The notes under the pieces: generated by a model | Seen by the model: only the letters and a program-made list of their open reading frames with translations | Told to the model about the DNA's origin: nothing | Database searches by the model: none | Assembly (NCBI GenBank): GCA_007026445.1 | Contig: VDMD01000028.1 | Coordinates: 62,001-126,000 of the forward strand | Source: Schizophyllum amplum | Taxonomy: Eukaryota; Basidiomycota; Agaricomycetes; Agaricales; Schizophyllaceae | Direction of reading: 5' to 3' | DNA length: 64,000 nucleotides | Shown: positions 1 through 11,866 of the stretch, one piece after another | Layout: each line of letters opens with the position of its first letter | Position numbering within the stretch: position 1 is the first letter of the stretch | Made by a program: the position numbers and the translations under genes

Positions 1-1451
1 ACGACCTCGAAGTTCCGACGTGGTGCCCTTGCTAGGGAAGGGACGCGAGCAGCTTGACCCTACTGCCAATTTTGCAAGTACAAAGTCCAATGTTGTAGTA
101 GAACTTGCCTATGTTACCAAACCAATTATTCACCTTTGGATTTTGGATCATACTTTTTGCATAGGCGAATACACTCTAATGTCCGCACTCCCCCGCTCAC
201 CAAAGGCAAGCTCAGGAAATAGAATAATATAATGAGGTGGGCGCTAACACCTCCGTACGACCTCCGTTTCTGCTAATATGTGTTTGACATTGACCTTTCT
301 TTGAGAGTTGTCCCATCCTCTGTATGTTATATACGTCTGCGGGCCCGGGCCCCACATGCTGCCCTGCCTGCAGCACACCGCCAGTATCGAGAGGCTGATA
401 TCCCTTATTTCTAGCATCACTAGATCACCTTTTTATCTGCTCCGCTCAGGATGCTCGCGGACGCCAATTTCGGCATAACATTCGACAGTGTGATGCTGCT
501 TTCTCATTCGCCTCCCTCGGCGTGTACACTGATGACTCCGTCGATGCTGTACTTACGTTTCACAGTTCGACCTCTTCTTCAGTGGCTTGCAACCCCTGCT
601 GGGCAGAGATCGCGCGGGAACTTCTGCCTCGCCAAGCCGTTGGTGGTCTCTCGCGTCTTTTCCATGCACGAGGATGCCGTTGATCATTATCTTGACAAGG
701 ACAGCATCTTTGGCAAAGCTGTCGCTCAGCCTGATGCGCGGTCCATTCCCAATTCCCTCGACTGCAACAGCGATATATTCTGCGCGAGGTAACATATACA
801 TTACATCCTCGCTTTCCCTCATTGACATTCCTCCATAGGTAGGCAATCAGCGATAACAGCGATGGTAACCGTCCCGAATTTACGCTAAGGTTGCAAAGGA
901 AGCCCGAGTTGCCCTCGAAATTGACAGTTTGACGACGACCCGCCTCTCAAGTGACTGTCCACCAAGCTTATGGGTTAGCCGCCCGAACAACGCGGTGCGT
1001 GGGTCGACTTCAACTTCAACTTTGTCGTCTCCCTGATGTGCCGGAGACGCGCGATGCTAAGTGTTGCAAGCCCGCGACAAAGACAACAAGCATTAAGCAG
1101 AATATCGTAGCACATCATACAAACAGATGAATTTATCTTGATTCACACTCTGTCTTGCGAGTCGAATGCTCCGTGCGGAGCACGGGTCTTCGCTAGTCAA
1201 GGTTGAAGTTGAACTGAAGACGTGACCAGTCACCAGGTCATGCGGCCATATAATCCGGAACGCGGTCCGGAACACCGCACACGGCTTGACCGTAGTCCGA
1301 GTCGCGACTTGTCAGGGAATGGGAGGCGCTAAACGAAGAAGAACAACAAGAGAGGACGGACAAAAGAATGTATTGACGCGAAATCCGTAGTAAAAGCAAG
1401 ATGTAACACTGAGAAACGTATCCACAGAAAAGGAGGGGCAGACGCGAAAGC
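1..1451. other. No confident gene; contains an imperfect inverted repeat
   Basis: No open frame here shows recognisable protein character. The longest, on the minus strand around 553-846, has no motif I know and no clear partner exons. It may hold the 3' end of a gene that begins outside the window. The one structured element is a 15-bp near-perfect inverted repeat at 1009-1023 and 1199-1213. Confidence 0.5.
1009..1213. repeat. Imperfect 15-bp inverted repeat
   Basis: The left arm TTCAACTTCAACTTT (1009-1023) matches the reverse complement of the right arm AAGGTTGAAGTTGAA (1199-1213) at 14 of 15 positions, with about 175 bp between them. No flanking target-site duplication was established. 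A small non-autonomous element or chance are both possible. Confidence 0.45.
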
Positions 1452-2335
<884 letters not shown>

Positions 2336-2501
2336 TGTAGCGAGCGATGAGTAGCACGGAGCGACGGGGGCGGCACGATGGGCGGCAGGGAGAAGGCGAG
2401 GGCGGGCGACGCGTGGGAAGCAGCGTGCTCGCGTCGGCCCGCGCATCCGACGCGGCGGCGCAAAGCCCACCGACGGCGGACTCGCCTTGCTTCCTCCCAC
2501 C

Positions 2502-4698
2502 ATGAAGCTTTCGGCTAAGATCAAACAGCACAAAGGACAGCATCCGTTCTTCACTTTCGAGTTCTTTCCTCCACGCACAGATCAGGTGCGTTATGCAGCG
2601 GCTACTGCACTCACCCACTGATCGCGCTACAGGGTTTCGAAAACCTAGTCCCCCGAATATGCCGTCTCTCTAACCTTCACCCCCTCGCAATCAGCATAAC
2701 ATGGGGTGCAGGGGGATCCACTAAGGAGAGGACTCTCGAGCTTGCTGGGGTCACACAGGAACAAAATGGACTCGACACGGTCATGCACCTCACCTGCACG
2801 AATATGAAAGTCGGCATGGTTGATGAGGCCCTTTCGGTAAGAGGACGTGTCCATACGATATAGCTACACTCTAACCAGATCTGCAAGGCAGCCAAACAGC
2901 GCGGTATCGAGAGCATCTTGGCTCTTCGCGGCGGTATGCTCCGAGTCATTGCATCGGCCGACCTCTTGCGAGCTCACGCGCAGATCCACCAAGGGGTCAG
3001 GAAGAATGGACACCTATCGACCCGCGATTTCAGCACGGCATAGACCTCGTCAGGTACATTCGCGCCTCACCCTACGCGTCGACGTTCTCTGTTGGTGTCG
3101 CAGGTAAGCCCAGCGCTCCCCATCGTTGCTTGAGCTTACATCTCTCTAGCGTATCCCGATGGACACACGGAGAGGCTCAACGATGAAGATAAGGAGATCG
3201 GCTACCTGAAACAATCTGTCGATGCGGGGGCCGACTTTATCATGACGCAGCTCTTCTACGATGTCGACAACTTCGTGCGATGGGTCAAGAAGGTTAGGGC
3301 AGCCGGTGCGTGTGCTTGAGTTTTGCACTGAAGATATACTCATCTTTAACAGGGATATCGGTACCCATCATTCCCTCTGTCATGCCGATCCAGACGTACG
3401 CCACCTTCATACGCTTGACCAAGCTTTGCGGCTCCCGCGTTCCCGACTCTGTCATGTCTGCCCTAGAGCCGATCAAGGTGGGCATTTCCTCCGAATTTAC
3501 AGTCTTCTCTAATTTCCTTTAGAGCGATGACAGGCTGGTGAAAGATTATGGCGTCGAACTCGCAGTCGAGATGGTCCGCCGCATAACAACAGAAAGCGAC
3601 ATTCCGGGTATCCATCTCTGCACGCTCAACCTCGAAAAGAGTGTGACCCGCGTGCTCGAGACCCTCCAGTGGACACCCGCACACGCACCCGTGCACAACA
3701 AGCTGATCGCGGACACGCCTGGCGATGTTTTGCACCCATCACCGCAAACTGACAACCTCGACCTCGTCATCACGCCCGAGACCGCGACGGACAAGGCGAC
3801 AGTGGGGCTCAAAGACATCCCCGCGACAGGCTGCCAGGTCGGCAGCGGCGAGCTCAATAATGCCGCCTCCTGGGACGATTTCCCCAATGGGCGTTTCGGC
3901 GACGTCAAGTCCCCAGCCTACGGTGAGCTCGGCCCATGGGGGAGCTTCGGTCAAACGTACACGAACCCGCTCGCGCACCTGGGCCATCCGACTACCCTGG
4001 ACGACCTCACACACATCTTCGTCGACTATCTCGATGGCCGCATCCCCACGACGCCGTTCTCGCCGACGTCCCTGTCGCCCGAGTCGCGACCCATCCTGCC
4101 GGAGCTGCGTGCGTTGACCGCGCGTGGGTGGTGGACGGTGGGCTCACAGCCGGCGGTCGACGGCGTGAGCTCCTCGGACGAGGTCGTTGGGTGGGGCCCT
4201 CGCGCGGGATACGTGTTCCAGAAGTGCTTCGTGGAATTCTTCTGCGAGGAGGCGGACGTGCAGCGCGTCGCCCGCGCGGCGGAGGAGAGGGGCGAGGGAT
4301 GGGTGGATTGGTTCGCGGGGAACTATAAGGGCGAGTGCAGGGGGAATATTCCGGAGAATGGCAGGAACGCGGTGACGTGGGGCGTGTTTCCGGGTCAGGA
4401 GATCGTGCAGACGACGATCATTGAGCGGGAGTCGTTCTGCTCTTGGAAGGTTCGTTTCTTTCCATGTCCGGCGGGCTTTTGTGGCAACTTGTGTGGCTGA
4501 CTTGCTTCTTAGGAGGAAGCCTTTGGCATCTGGTCAGATTGGGCAAGCTTTTACCGCCCTGATTCTGAGGAGCGCAAACTTCTTGAAGACGTGCGGGATA
4601 GGCGATGGCTGGTCAGTGTCGTGCATCACGACTACAAAAATCCGGGCGCGCTGTGGGAATTTTTGAAGGGTGTCGGAGAGGATGATGGGACATTGTAG
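2502..4698 (+). CDS. MET13: Methylenetetrahydrofolate reductase, Met13 type
   Basis: Reduces 5,10-methylene-THF to 5-methyl-THF, feeding methionine synthesis. The N-terminal FAD-binding TIM barrel is recognisable from the EFFPPRT motif, WGAGGST, MHLTCTNM, LRGDPPRG (across an intron at about 2930-2990) and the FIMTQLFYD strand. The second half, mainly the large exon 3538-4448, is the eukaryotic C-terminal regulatory domain (GWWTVGSQPAVDG, WGPRAGYVFQK). The N-terminus, MKLSAKIKQHKG, resembles yeast Met13 more than Met12. At least seven short introns are needed. The last (about 4450-4512) joins to a terminal exon ending at TAG 4696-4698. Total is about 600 residues, normal for the family. A shared divergent promoter with ypt6 is likely. 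Confidence 0.95.
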
Positions 4699-4998
4699 CC
4701 GACGGGCTCCCTGACGATGCTGAATGTACAGTAGATATTGAAGGTGCGCGAAGAGAAAAAGGCAAGTTTCGGCTTGTCTGCCATAACCAGCCATAACCCT
4801 GTAGCGATAGTCAAGCGGTGGCATCTTGGTCGCGCCCACGTTAAGATCTCTCGATGCGACCAACCGGGAGGCGGGAGCGAATTGCGTTCACGATTGGTCC
4901 GCGGGAGTATCACTATCACTGATAGGCTCGCCGTCGGGGTGCCTGTTATCATGGAGATTATGTAGTGCATGTTGTGGGTCCAGCAAACGAACATAAAC
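4699..4998. other. Intergenic, convergent 3' ends
   Basis: Three hundred bases between the stop of the MTHFR gene and the stop of the minus-strand F-box gene. I see no gene in it; it should hold both 3' UTRs and terminators. Confidence 0.6.
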
Positions 4999-6129
4999 TT
5001 ACATGAGCAAACGCGAGTCAAACATGTCCAGCGGCACCTTGTGCATGAGGCGGAATATCATCTTATACCTGGCGGCGATCTCCTGGATCGAATCCAGTTC
5101 GCCTGGACGTTTGCAGACGAGCGCCAGAGCGCGTAGCCTTCGCTTGGCCAGATTCTCGACGTGCCCGTCGCCTAGTCGCGCTCCTGGTAGCCCGGCAGCG
5201 GCCTCAAGCCAGAGACTGTGCAGGGTCCCTGGCAGCGCGTCTATCATTTCCGTATTCCAGGTGCCTTCCCCCGCGTACAGCGCGCGCAACGCCGGCAGAT
5301 GCCCGACGACCTCATGCAGGAGCGGCGAGCCGCCAACTGTCGTGTACACGACGAGATGCGTGAGCCGCTGGAAGCGCCGCAGAGGCTCGATGAGGATTTT
5401 ATGCCTATGCTTCAGCACGGAGGCGGTGACATCAAGCCGGGTGAGAGATTGTGCGAGGGACGGGGTGGCGAGCTTGGGGAGCCAGCTGGGGAAGTCACCG
5501 ATGTTGAGGGAGAGCCATGTGACGCCGACCGGTACGTCCTGCTCGGTGTGGAATTGCGAGGGGGCACCGAATGTGAGGGACGCTCGGCGGAGGGCGGGGC
5601 CGGAGAGGAGGGCGAGGATGTTGCGACCGGGGGACTGCGCGAGGTCGACGAAGCGGTCGGTGAGTGCCAGAGTCTCGAGAGAGGTGAGAGCGGGGATAAT
5701 TCCGCATGCTGTGTCGGCGAATTCGAAGTCGTAAGATTTGAGAGTCAGGGTGAGGGACAAGAGGCGGGGTGCGCGCTGAATGCCTGAGAGCCAAGAGAAG
5801 AGGTCGTTGAGAACGTTATTTGGGACGGTACGCTCATACACGACGCAAATGTGGCGGACGAGGGGGAGGACTACATCCGGAATTTTGAGCAGAGTGTGAA
5901 GAAGGAGTCCAAGTTTCTCGATGTTCGAGGTATCGAGATGAACAGATGAATAGAGGCGTAGACGGCCAGGCAACAACCAGTTCCGGCAAGCGAGTGCACA
6001 ACTTGCCGCGTCAGCTACTTCCAGAAGATGCGTAATCTCTCGAAGGACGTCCTCTGGGCAAGTTTGGGCTTGGGATAGCCTTGCTTGAGTATCGGACATG
6101 GGGCTCAGCCGTCTGTGGACATGAGTCAT
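4999..6129 (-). CDS. F-box protein with LRR-like body
   Basis: Single-exon protein of 376 residues. Near the N-terminus (residues 24-60) it has an F-box-like helix set with the pattern CPEDVLREITHLL followed by ALACRNWLLPGR, as in Agaricomycete F-box proteins that recruit substrates to SCF ubiquitin ligases. The rest is Leu-rich with irregular repeats (LTSLETLALTD, LTRLDVTASVL, LTHLVVYTT), consistent with a degenerate LRR substrate-binding body. An internal Met at residue 11 is an alternative start. No catalytic residues are expected. F-box/LRR proteins are strongly expanded in mushrooms, and the substrate cannot be read from sequence. Confidence 0.75.
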   Translation of the reverse strand: MTHVHRRLSPMSDTQARLSQAQTCPEDVLREITHLLEVADAASCALACRNWLLPGRLRLYSSVHLDTSNIEKLGLLLHTLLKIPDVVLPLVRHICVVYERTVPNNVLNDLFSWLSGIQRAPRLLSLTLTLKSYDFEFADTACGIIPALTSLETLALTDRFVDLAQSPGRNILALLSGPALRRASLTFGAPSQFHTEQDVPVGVTWLSLNIGDFPSWLPKLATPSLAQSLTRLDVTASVLKHRHKILIEPLRRFQRLTHLVVYTTVGGSPLLHEVVGHLPALRALYAGEGTWNTEMIDALPGTLHSLWLEAAAGLPGARLGDGHVENLAKRRLRALALVCKRPGELDSIQEIAARYKMIFRLMHKVPLDMFDSRLLM

Positions 6130-6670
6130 GAGTTCAAAGATGCTTCAATGAATTTTGCCGCGCACCTTTTGTTATGTCTATACAACACCGTATAAGTACC
6201 ACAATGCAAAGTGCGATATGTAAGGGATTCTTCTTGCCTCAGTGGAAGTTCAAGTCGAGAACAAGGCGGCGGCCAAGGCTAGTCGGTCCGATATCCGAGC
6301 GGAAGCAATTCTTCGCAATCACCGGAGCTTGCCGGCGGATCCTTCCTGATCATGGCGCCTAATTTGGAACCGAGGTGCTGGCGAACTTTCATGTTGTCTT
6401 GGGCGTTGTCAGCATTGCAGTCGTCGTCGCCCACGAATGTCTCAACGTTGCGGACGACGGCCAAGAACCTAGCTCCCCTCGTCTCGTCCGTTCTCATCGC
6501 TTCCTGGCCGCGCAACTTGAGCCCGCTCCTTCGCCGTCTTATCTCTCCGCGGCCATGGCCCTATGGACGCAGATGATGCATGTGCGGCGAATGACTGGAG
6601 CGCCCGATAAGTTATATAGCTGCCTGGAGCCATTCATTATGTCCACCCATCCTTCCTCCCTACGCCCATC
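6130..6670. other. Intergenic, upstream of UNC-93-like gene
   Basis: It lies between the divergent F-box and transporter starts. A pyrimidine-rich stretch immediately precedes the transporter ATG. No gene or recognisable element is seen. Confidence 0.5.
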
Positions 6671-8572
6671 ATGGCGGACACGACCGCTGTCCCCGCCTTG
6701 CCCAAGGATGCGACTGCCGAGTCTGAGAGCTCTCAAGATGGCCAGTACTACAAGGTCCACTGGTTCCGCAGCACAATTTTCCAGGTGATCGTAGTCGGTG
6801 CGTGATCAGTGGTGTTGTCTTTAGGAGGATGCTGATCGTCTGGCAGGGATGGTGCGTGTCCATGCTGGTACCGGTGAGGGTTGCCAGTGAACATCCCTAC
6901 AGGTTTTCTTCTGCGCGCCGGGCATGTACAATGCGCTCAGCGGACTCGGTGCCGGAGGACTGGCTACCCCGTGGTATGCCAACGCGACAGCTGCCGCAGG
7001 ATACGGTGAGTCCAGTCGGAAATTAGCGCTCTCTTTAGCTGACGTCCCACGAGTCTTCATGGCCTTCATGTGCATCGTCGGTGGCGTTATCGTCAGCAAG
7101 ATAGGTGTTCGTTGGTCGCTCTTGGTGCGTCAGTCTCCAGTCATGCTATTGGCAGGTATACTTATCGTGCTTCCAGATATCAAGCACAGGCGATATCATG
7201 TCTGTCTCCACCAAGTCTATACTCTGTTCCCATCTCACGTCGCTTTAGCTACGCCGGCAGTCTGTACCTCAACTCGAAAAATGGGACACAGTGGTTCCTC
7301 ATGCTGGGTAATTGCGTCTTCGTCTTGCCTTTGTATTCAAGCACTTACCGCACAATCGCCAGGTTCTATATTTTCCGGTATAACAGATGGGTTGATGTAT
7401 GCTGTCGAAGGACCCATCATCACCTCGTACCCCGAGGCCACTTCCCGAGGAAAGATGTTGGGTCTCTGGGTTTTCATGCGTTCAGGTGGGTTGTGGTTCA
7501 CGAGTTGATGAACGACGGCTGAAGCTAATCTCGCTTTAGCCGCACCCGTCATTGGTGGCGCCATCATCTTTGGCCTCAACTCTAGCGAGGACTCTTCCGG
7601 CGCTGTCTCTCTAGTCACGTACCTTGTTATCATCGGCATCATGTGTGCTGGTCCCTTCTTCGCGCTCCTCATCTCGAGCCCCGAGAAGGTGCAGCGCCGG
7701 GATGGCAAGCCCATTCACTTCCGCAAGACTGGCTGGATGCAAACGTTTAAGGAATGGTACCAGGTCGTCTCATCGCCTAACGTATGTACATCTACTCTTC
7801 GCAGCCCCACATCCACTCACACATATCCTTTTCCAGATCCTCCTCCTCTGCCCGCTCTTCTTCACCTCCTGGTTCTACGGCTCGTACATCGGCACGCTCC
7901 AGACGCAGTTCTACAACGTGCGCTCGCGCTCGCTCTGCGCCTTCACCATCAACTTCGCGGACATTATCGGCGGGTTCGCCATTGGCTGGTTCCTGGACCG
8001 CCAGCAGCTCTCCATCAAGCAGCGCGCGCGGTGGGCGTTCGGGGGGCTCATGGCGTTCAACTTGGCGCTCTGGGTCTGGACGGCGATCGTCACGAAGCAG
8101 CTCATTGACCACCAGCCGGTGATTGACTGGACAGACAGCGCGTGGTTCGGAAAGACGTATCCGCTGTTTTTCTTCTTTGATATGGCGACGATGGCCACGC
8201 AGACCACGCTGTACTGGATTCTCAGCCAGAGTATGTTGTTTCCGTCAATTGGAGGGTGAGGGTGAGCTGACGCGAGTGTTTGCAGTGTCGGACGACTTTA
8301 TCGTTCTGTCGTATATGACGGGCACGCTTCGCGGCATCGAGTGCGCGGGGCAGGCAGTAGCGTACGGCATCAAGTCGAGCGACACGACCGACTGGCTGTC
8401 TATCGGGCTTAACATTGGGCTCATCGTCTTTGCGCTCCCCTGGGCGTGGATGGTCGTTCGCAAGATTGGCGTGGAGGAATTCGAGATCGTACGCCTAGGC
8501 GACGAGACCGCGGTGGAGGACTCTACGAAACCAGACACGCCGAACAACGAGAAGGCAGAGTATGTGGCTTGA
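6671..8572 (+). CDS. UNC-93-like major facilitator membrane protein
   Basis: Polytopic membrane protein of the UNC-93/DUF895 branch of the MFS, with about 11-12 hydrophobic segments. Diagnostic stretches are FFCAPGMYNALSGLGAGG, SLYLNSKNGTQWFLMLG, GLMYAVEGPIITSYPE and IGGFAIGWFLDR. Exon 1 is 6671-6797. To keep the conserved VVGMVFFCAPG reading, a 5-nt exon (6847-6851) must be included before the exon starting at 6903. Further short introns follow, and the last exon ends at TGA 8570-8572 with an acidic tail. Substrate is unknown for fungal members. Its 3' end converges on the PIG-Y-like gene, 78 bp away. Confidence 0.88.
6847..6851 (+). other. Predicted 5-nt micro-exon of the UNC-93-like gene
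   Basis: GGATG lies between an AG at 6845-6846 and a GTGCGT donor at 6852. It fills the frame between the split Gly codon ending exon 1 and the exon beginning GTTTTC. Introns on either side are 49 and 51 bp, typical of this locus. Without it the conserved Val-Val-Gly-Met-Val-Phe-Phe segment is out of frame. Confidence 0.7.
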
Positions 8573-8650
8573 GGGATATTCGTATGCGGGGTATTACTGT
8601 TGTGTGTTGTACATGTCACATTATACATTGTTGTGACCGACTCCTTGCGG

Positions 8651-9018
8651 CTACGAGTTCTGATAGTACTGCCATCCCACCCAGTTGGCGATTACGAAGT
8701 AGGTCGTGGTTGGGATGAGAAGGACGGCCAGGTATTTGTAGTGCGTGTCAAGCGCGAGCGCGTCGAGAACCTGAGGGTTGGGCACGAGGGACAGGGAAGA
8801 CCAATATCGAAGACGTGACATCGATGGATAGAAACATGAGGAGTTTGAGGGGATAAGAAGACAAAGTTGTTAGCGTGTTGTTGAACGAGTGTGTTGATTC
8901 GTACAGAGACACGCACCGAGATGCCGGTGAGAGGTAGAAACGCGCTGAAGAAGATGGAGTAGCTTCCCAGTAAGAGGAAGGCACATGAAGAGGCCACGAC
9001 GGCCAGCCCAGGGTCCAT
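8651..9018 (-). CDS. PIG-Y-like subunit of GPI-GlcNAc transferase
   Basis: Two exons (8917-9018 and 8651-8770, phase-0 intron of 146 bp) encode 73 residues with two membrane segments. The first is LLLGSYSIFFSAFLPLTGI, the second LLIPTTTYFVIANWVGWQYY. Length, two-helix layout and the ending Trp-x-Gly-x-x-Tyr-Tyr resemble PIG-Y (71 residues in human; Eri1 in yeast), which sits in the ER with PIG-A and PIG-P and starts GPI anchor synthesis. The intron is longer than its neighbours'. The gene is divergent from the 9188 gene (169 bp between ATGs). The assignment rests on length and pattern only, so it needs a profile search. Confidence 0.68.
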
Positions 9019-9187
9019 GAGCGCCGAGTTTAGCGCAAAGACATAAGGGCGCGAGAAAGACAAGTGCGTGGCGGGGATGAAAGAGGCGCGATTGCCAAAT
9101 GCGGAAGAGACAAACCACTGATAGGGGCGTGCGAATCGAGAGCGCCTTGGGAACGTCGATGGCGACCTCGAGTTGTCACCAGAGACC

Positions 9188-9655
9188 ATGGACCCGTCCT
9201 CCGCTTACCCTCACGATGATCAGCAGTACCAGTGCGCCGCGTCCTTCACCGATCTGGGCGCTTCTGACGCCTCGCGCAGCACACAGCGCCAGCCATCGGG
9301 CCAGCTAGATCCCACACAGACGCGCGACGAATCTCCAGCGCCAGAGCCCGTCGCGCAACCTATATTGCCCGAAGTCGCGCCCTCCGACTTTGGAGATCTC
9401 TTCTCCATCATCGGCACCCCACCCTCCGAAGAGTGCGTGTCCGCGTCGGGCCCGCGTTCTGTGCGCTGACGAACAACTCGTGATCACAGGACGGCCAAGG
9501 TGTCGAAACGCGCGTCGAATGTGCTGAAGCTAGCGGAGGAGAACGACAAGCTGAATGAGCAACTGAAGGCGATGACGGAGCGGCTCGAGGCTGCGGAGCG
9601 ACGGCGCGCCGAGCTGGCGAAGAAGGCGCAGCAGCAGCGGACGCGGGAAGAGTAG
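9188..9655 (+). CDS. Small coiled-coil protein, function unknown
   Basis: Two exons, 9188-9432 and 9490-9655, give 136 residues. The first two thirds are acidic, Pro/Ser/Gln-rich and probably disordered. The second exon is a Lys/Glu/Leu heptad stretch (LKLAEENDKLNEQLKAM, then AERRRAELAKKAQQQ) typical of a dimeric coiled coil. I do not recognise a family. ATG 9188 is the first in frame and fits the divergent promoter shared with the PIG-Y-like gene. The 57-bp intron has a gtgcgtg donor and a tcacag acceptor. Confidence 0.7.
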
Positions 9656-10150
9656 CAGCGCGTGCGGTCTCGCGCGCAGGCCGGCCTGCATAGGCATTGA
9701 CATCGCTGGATTATGGGTGGGACCACCCCAACAATTGTATTTTATTCTGCATTCCCATGCCGAGACGAAATCGATACCCTCAAACGGATCCTAATCCATC
9801 TGGCACAAGTGCGGGGCCTTTCAAGAGTTGACGCCCTTTTGTCGCGTCGCACGTCGGTAGCGCCGCGAACAGCGTGGGCATATGCGTCGACGCCACGCCC
9901 GCCGCCAATTTGCCAATGTTAGTCAGTCGAGGTCCACCGCGCACCGCGAGCGCGCCGCCCGCGCGCTTGAACGAACTCTCCGCCTCCGGGCGATGACGTC
10001 GGGTGTCCGCACGTGCATCCTCCTTTTTATGCTCCTAACATCGCGCCAGCTTGCTCTCGACTCTCATCTCTCCCCCAGCCAAAAACTGGTGAGCACCGCA
10101 GCCCCCGATGCAGAGATCGCCGCTCATCGCGCGCTTGCCCCGCAGATACA
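9656..10150. other. Intergenic
   Basis: Holds the 3' region of the coiled-coil gene and the promoter of the oxidoreductase gene. A run rich in GCGCG (9935-9990) precedes the transcript. No gene is recognised. Confidence 0.5.
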
Positions 10151-11827
10151 ATGGCAGGCCGCTCGATGTCCGGTCTTCAAATGACCTCCCCCACCGGCGA
10201 AAAGACAGCCGCGGAACGCCGCGCGTCTCGTCGCGGCTCTGAGCGCCGCCCCTCCATCGACCCCTGGCGCCTGGTGCCCATGGACAAGTGCGTCGCGTAT
10301 CGTTCGTTATCGCGCGCCTAAGACTGACGGCCATCGCGCAGGTCGGAACACATTGGCGGCGAGGACATCTTCAACATCGTCTTTGTCGGTGCTGGCAACA
10401 TCATGTTCGGCTCGCCCGAGGGTCCGTGGAACCACTCCTTCCGTCTCGAGCAGTATGTGCATTCCGCGCTACCCCGCAATAGCCCCGCTCATCTCCCCCA
10501 AGCAAGCTCGGCCCCCGCATGAAGGTTGTCGCGCTCATCGACCCGGCTGTCGACCGCGCCAAGGAGACGCTCAAGAAGAAGTGCAACTCTTTCGTCGTGT
10601 CCGCATACAAGGACACGCGCGTCTGCAAGACGCTCGATGAGTTCCGTGAGACGATGACGGCCAAGGAGACCCCCAAGGCCTTCATCGTCGGCTCGCCCCC
10701 CATGTTCCGTGGCACGCTCAAGAGCGGCCGCGATGTTGAGGCGCAAATCCTCAAGCACTTCCCCGGCGTCGCACTCTTCATTGAGAAGCCCGTCGCGACC
10801 GGCCCTGTCGAGGAGATTAAGGAGGGCTACGAGATTGCGAAGATGATCTCCGACTCCAACACGGTCTGCTCTGTGGGGTGAGCTTGATCTTCGCGAAGTC
10901 GGCTCAAATGTCTTATCGCGCGTCAGGTACATGCTTCGGTACCTCAAGGCCACCCAGCAGATGAAGAAGATCATTGAGGACAATAACCTCACCGTCATGG
11001 CTACCATCGCGCGTTACGCCAACGCGTACGACTCGATTCTCAAGCCCGACTGGTGGGACAAGGCCAAGAGGTACTTCGATCTGACTTGCAGCCTTTGGTC
11101 CTAGGCTGATGCACTCGAACAGCGCCGGTCCCGTCATCGAGCAGGGCACTCACTTCTGCGATCTGTCGCGCTACTTCGGTGGCGACGTCGACATGAGCAC
11201 CGTCATGGCGCACTCGCTCGAGTGGCACGAGAACGCTGGCCGTCTCAGCAAGATCCCCATTGACGAGAACACGATCCCGCCCGAGAACCGCATCCCCCGT
11301 GTCACCTCCGCAACATGGAAGTACGAGAGCGGCGCGGTCGGCTCGTTCACGCACCTTACCGCCCTCCAGGGCTACAACTACAGCTGCGAGCTCGAGGTAT
11401 ACGCGGACGGCTACTGCTTGAGGTCCGTTCTTGCTTCCTTCACGTGCGCTGGAAGTCGAACTGACGCACCACCTATAGGCTGGTCGACCCGTACCAGTCG
11501 CCCATCCTCTACGTGCGCAAGCCCGGCGACGACCACGAGGCGGTGCACCGCTTCGCGGACGATGATCCCTTCTTCAGCGAGGTGTCCCACTGGATCGACG
11601 TTATCGAGGATATCGAGGAGGACCCCGACTCAGCGACGATCCTCAGCAGCTACGAGGGTGAGTGTTCGTCTTCTGCGGCACGTTGGATGTATGCCTGACG
11701 ATGCTACGCAGACGCCGTCAAGTCCTACGAGCTCACCTGGGCGATCCGTCTGGCGAGCGAGCGTTCCGCGAAGGCCAAGGCGGCGGCCAGCGCGGGTGCC
11801 GCCATGAAGGAGGTTGGCGCTGCCTAG
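10151..11827 (+). CDS. Gfo/Idh/MocA-type NAD(P)-dependent oxidoreductase
   Basis: Rossmann-fold dehydrogenase of the Gfo/Idh/MocA family, about 430 residues. The dinucleotide site reads FVGAGNIMFGS (residues 59-69), and the conserved EKP motif (FIEKPVATGP) contributes the usual catalytic Lys. A second alpha/beta domain carries the substrate pocket, with GPVIEQGTHFCDL giving the His expected in this family. Substrate is not deducible; fungal homologues are mostly uncharacterised. About seven short introns. The first 45 residues precede the fold and hold three basic Ser sites (RRAS, RRGS, RRPS) of PKA type. Stop TAG 11825-11827 lies inside a 21-bp tandem repeat. Confidence 0.88.
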
Positions 11828-11866
11828 ACGGTGGCCGGCGCTGCCTAGATGGTGGTTGACGCTGCT
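11816..11866 (+). repeat. 21-bp tandem repeat spanning the stop codon
   Basis: Two near-identical 21-bp units begin GGCGCTGCCTAG (11816-11836, 11837-11857), followed by a partial third starting GACGCTGCT. Each full unit carries an in-frame TAG, so the oxidoreductase stop is duplicated. Confidence 0.7.
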
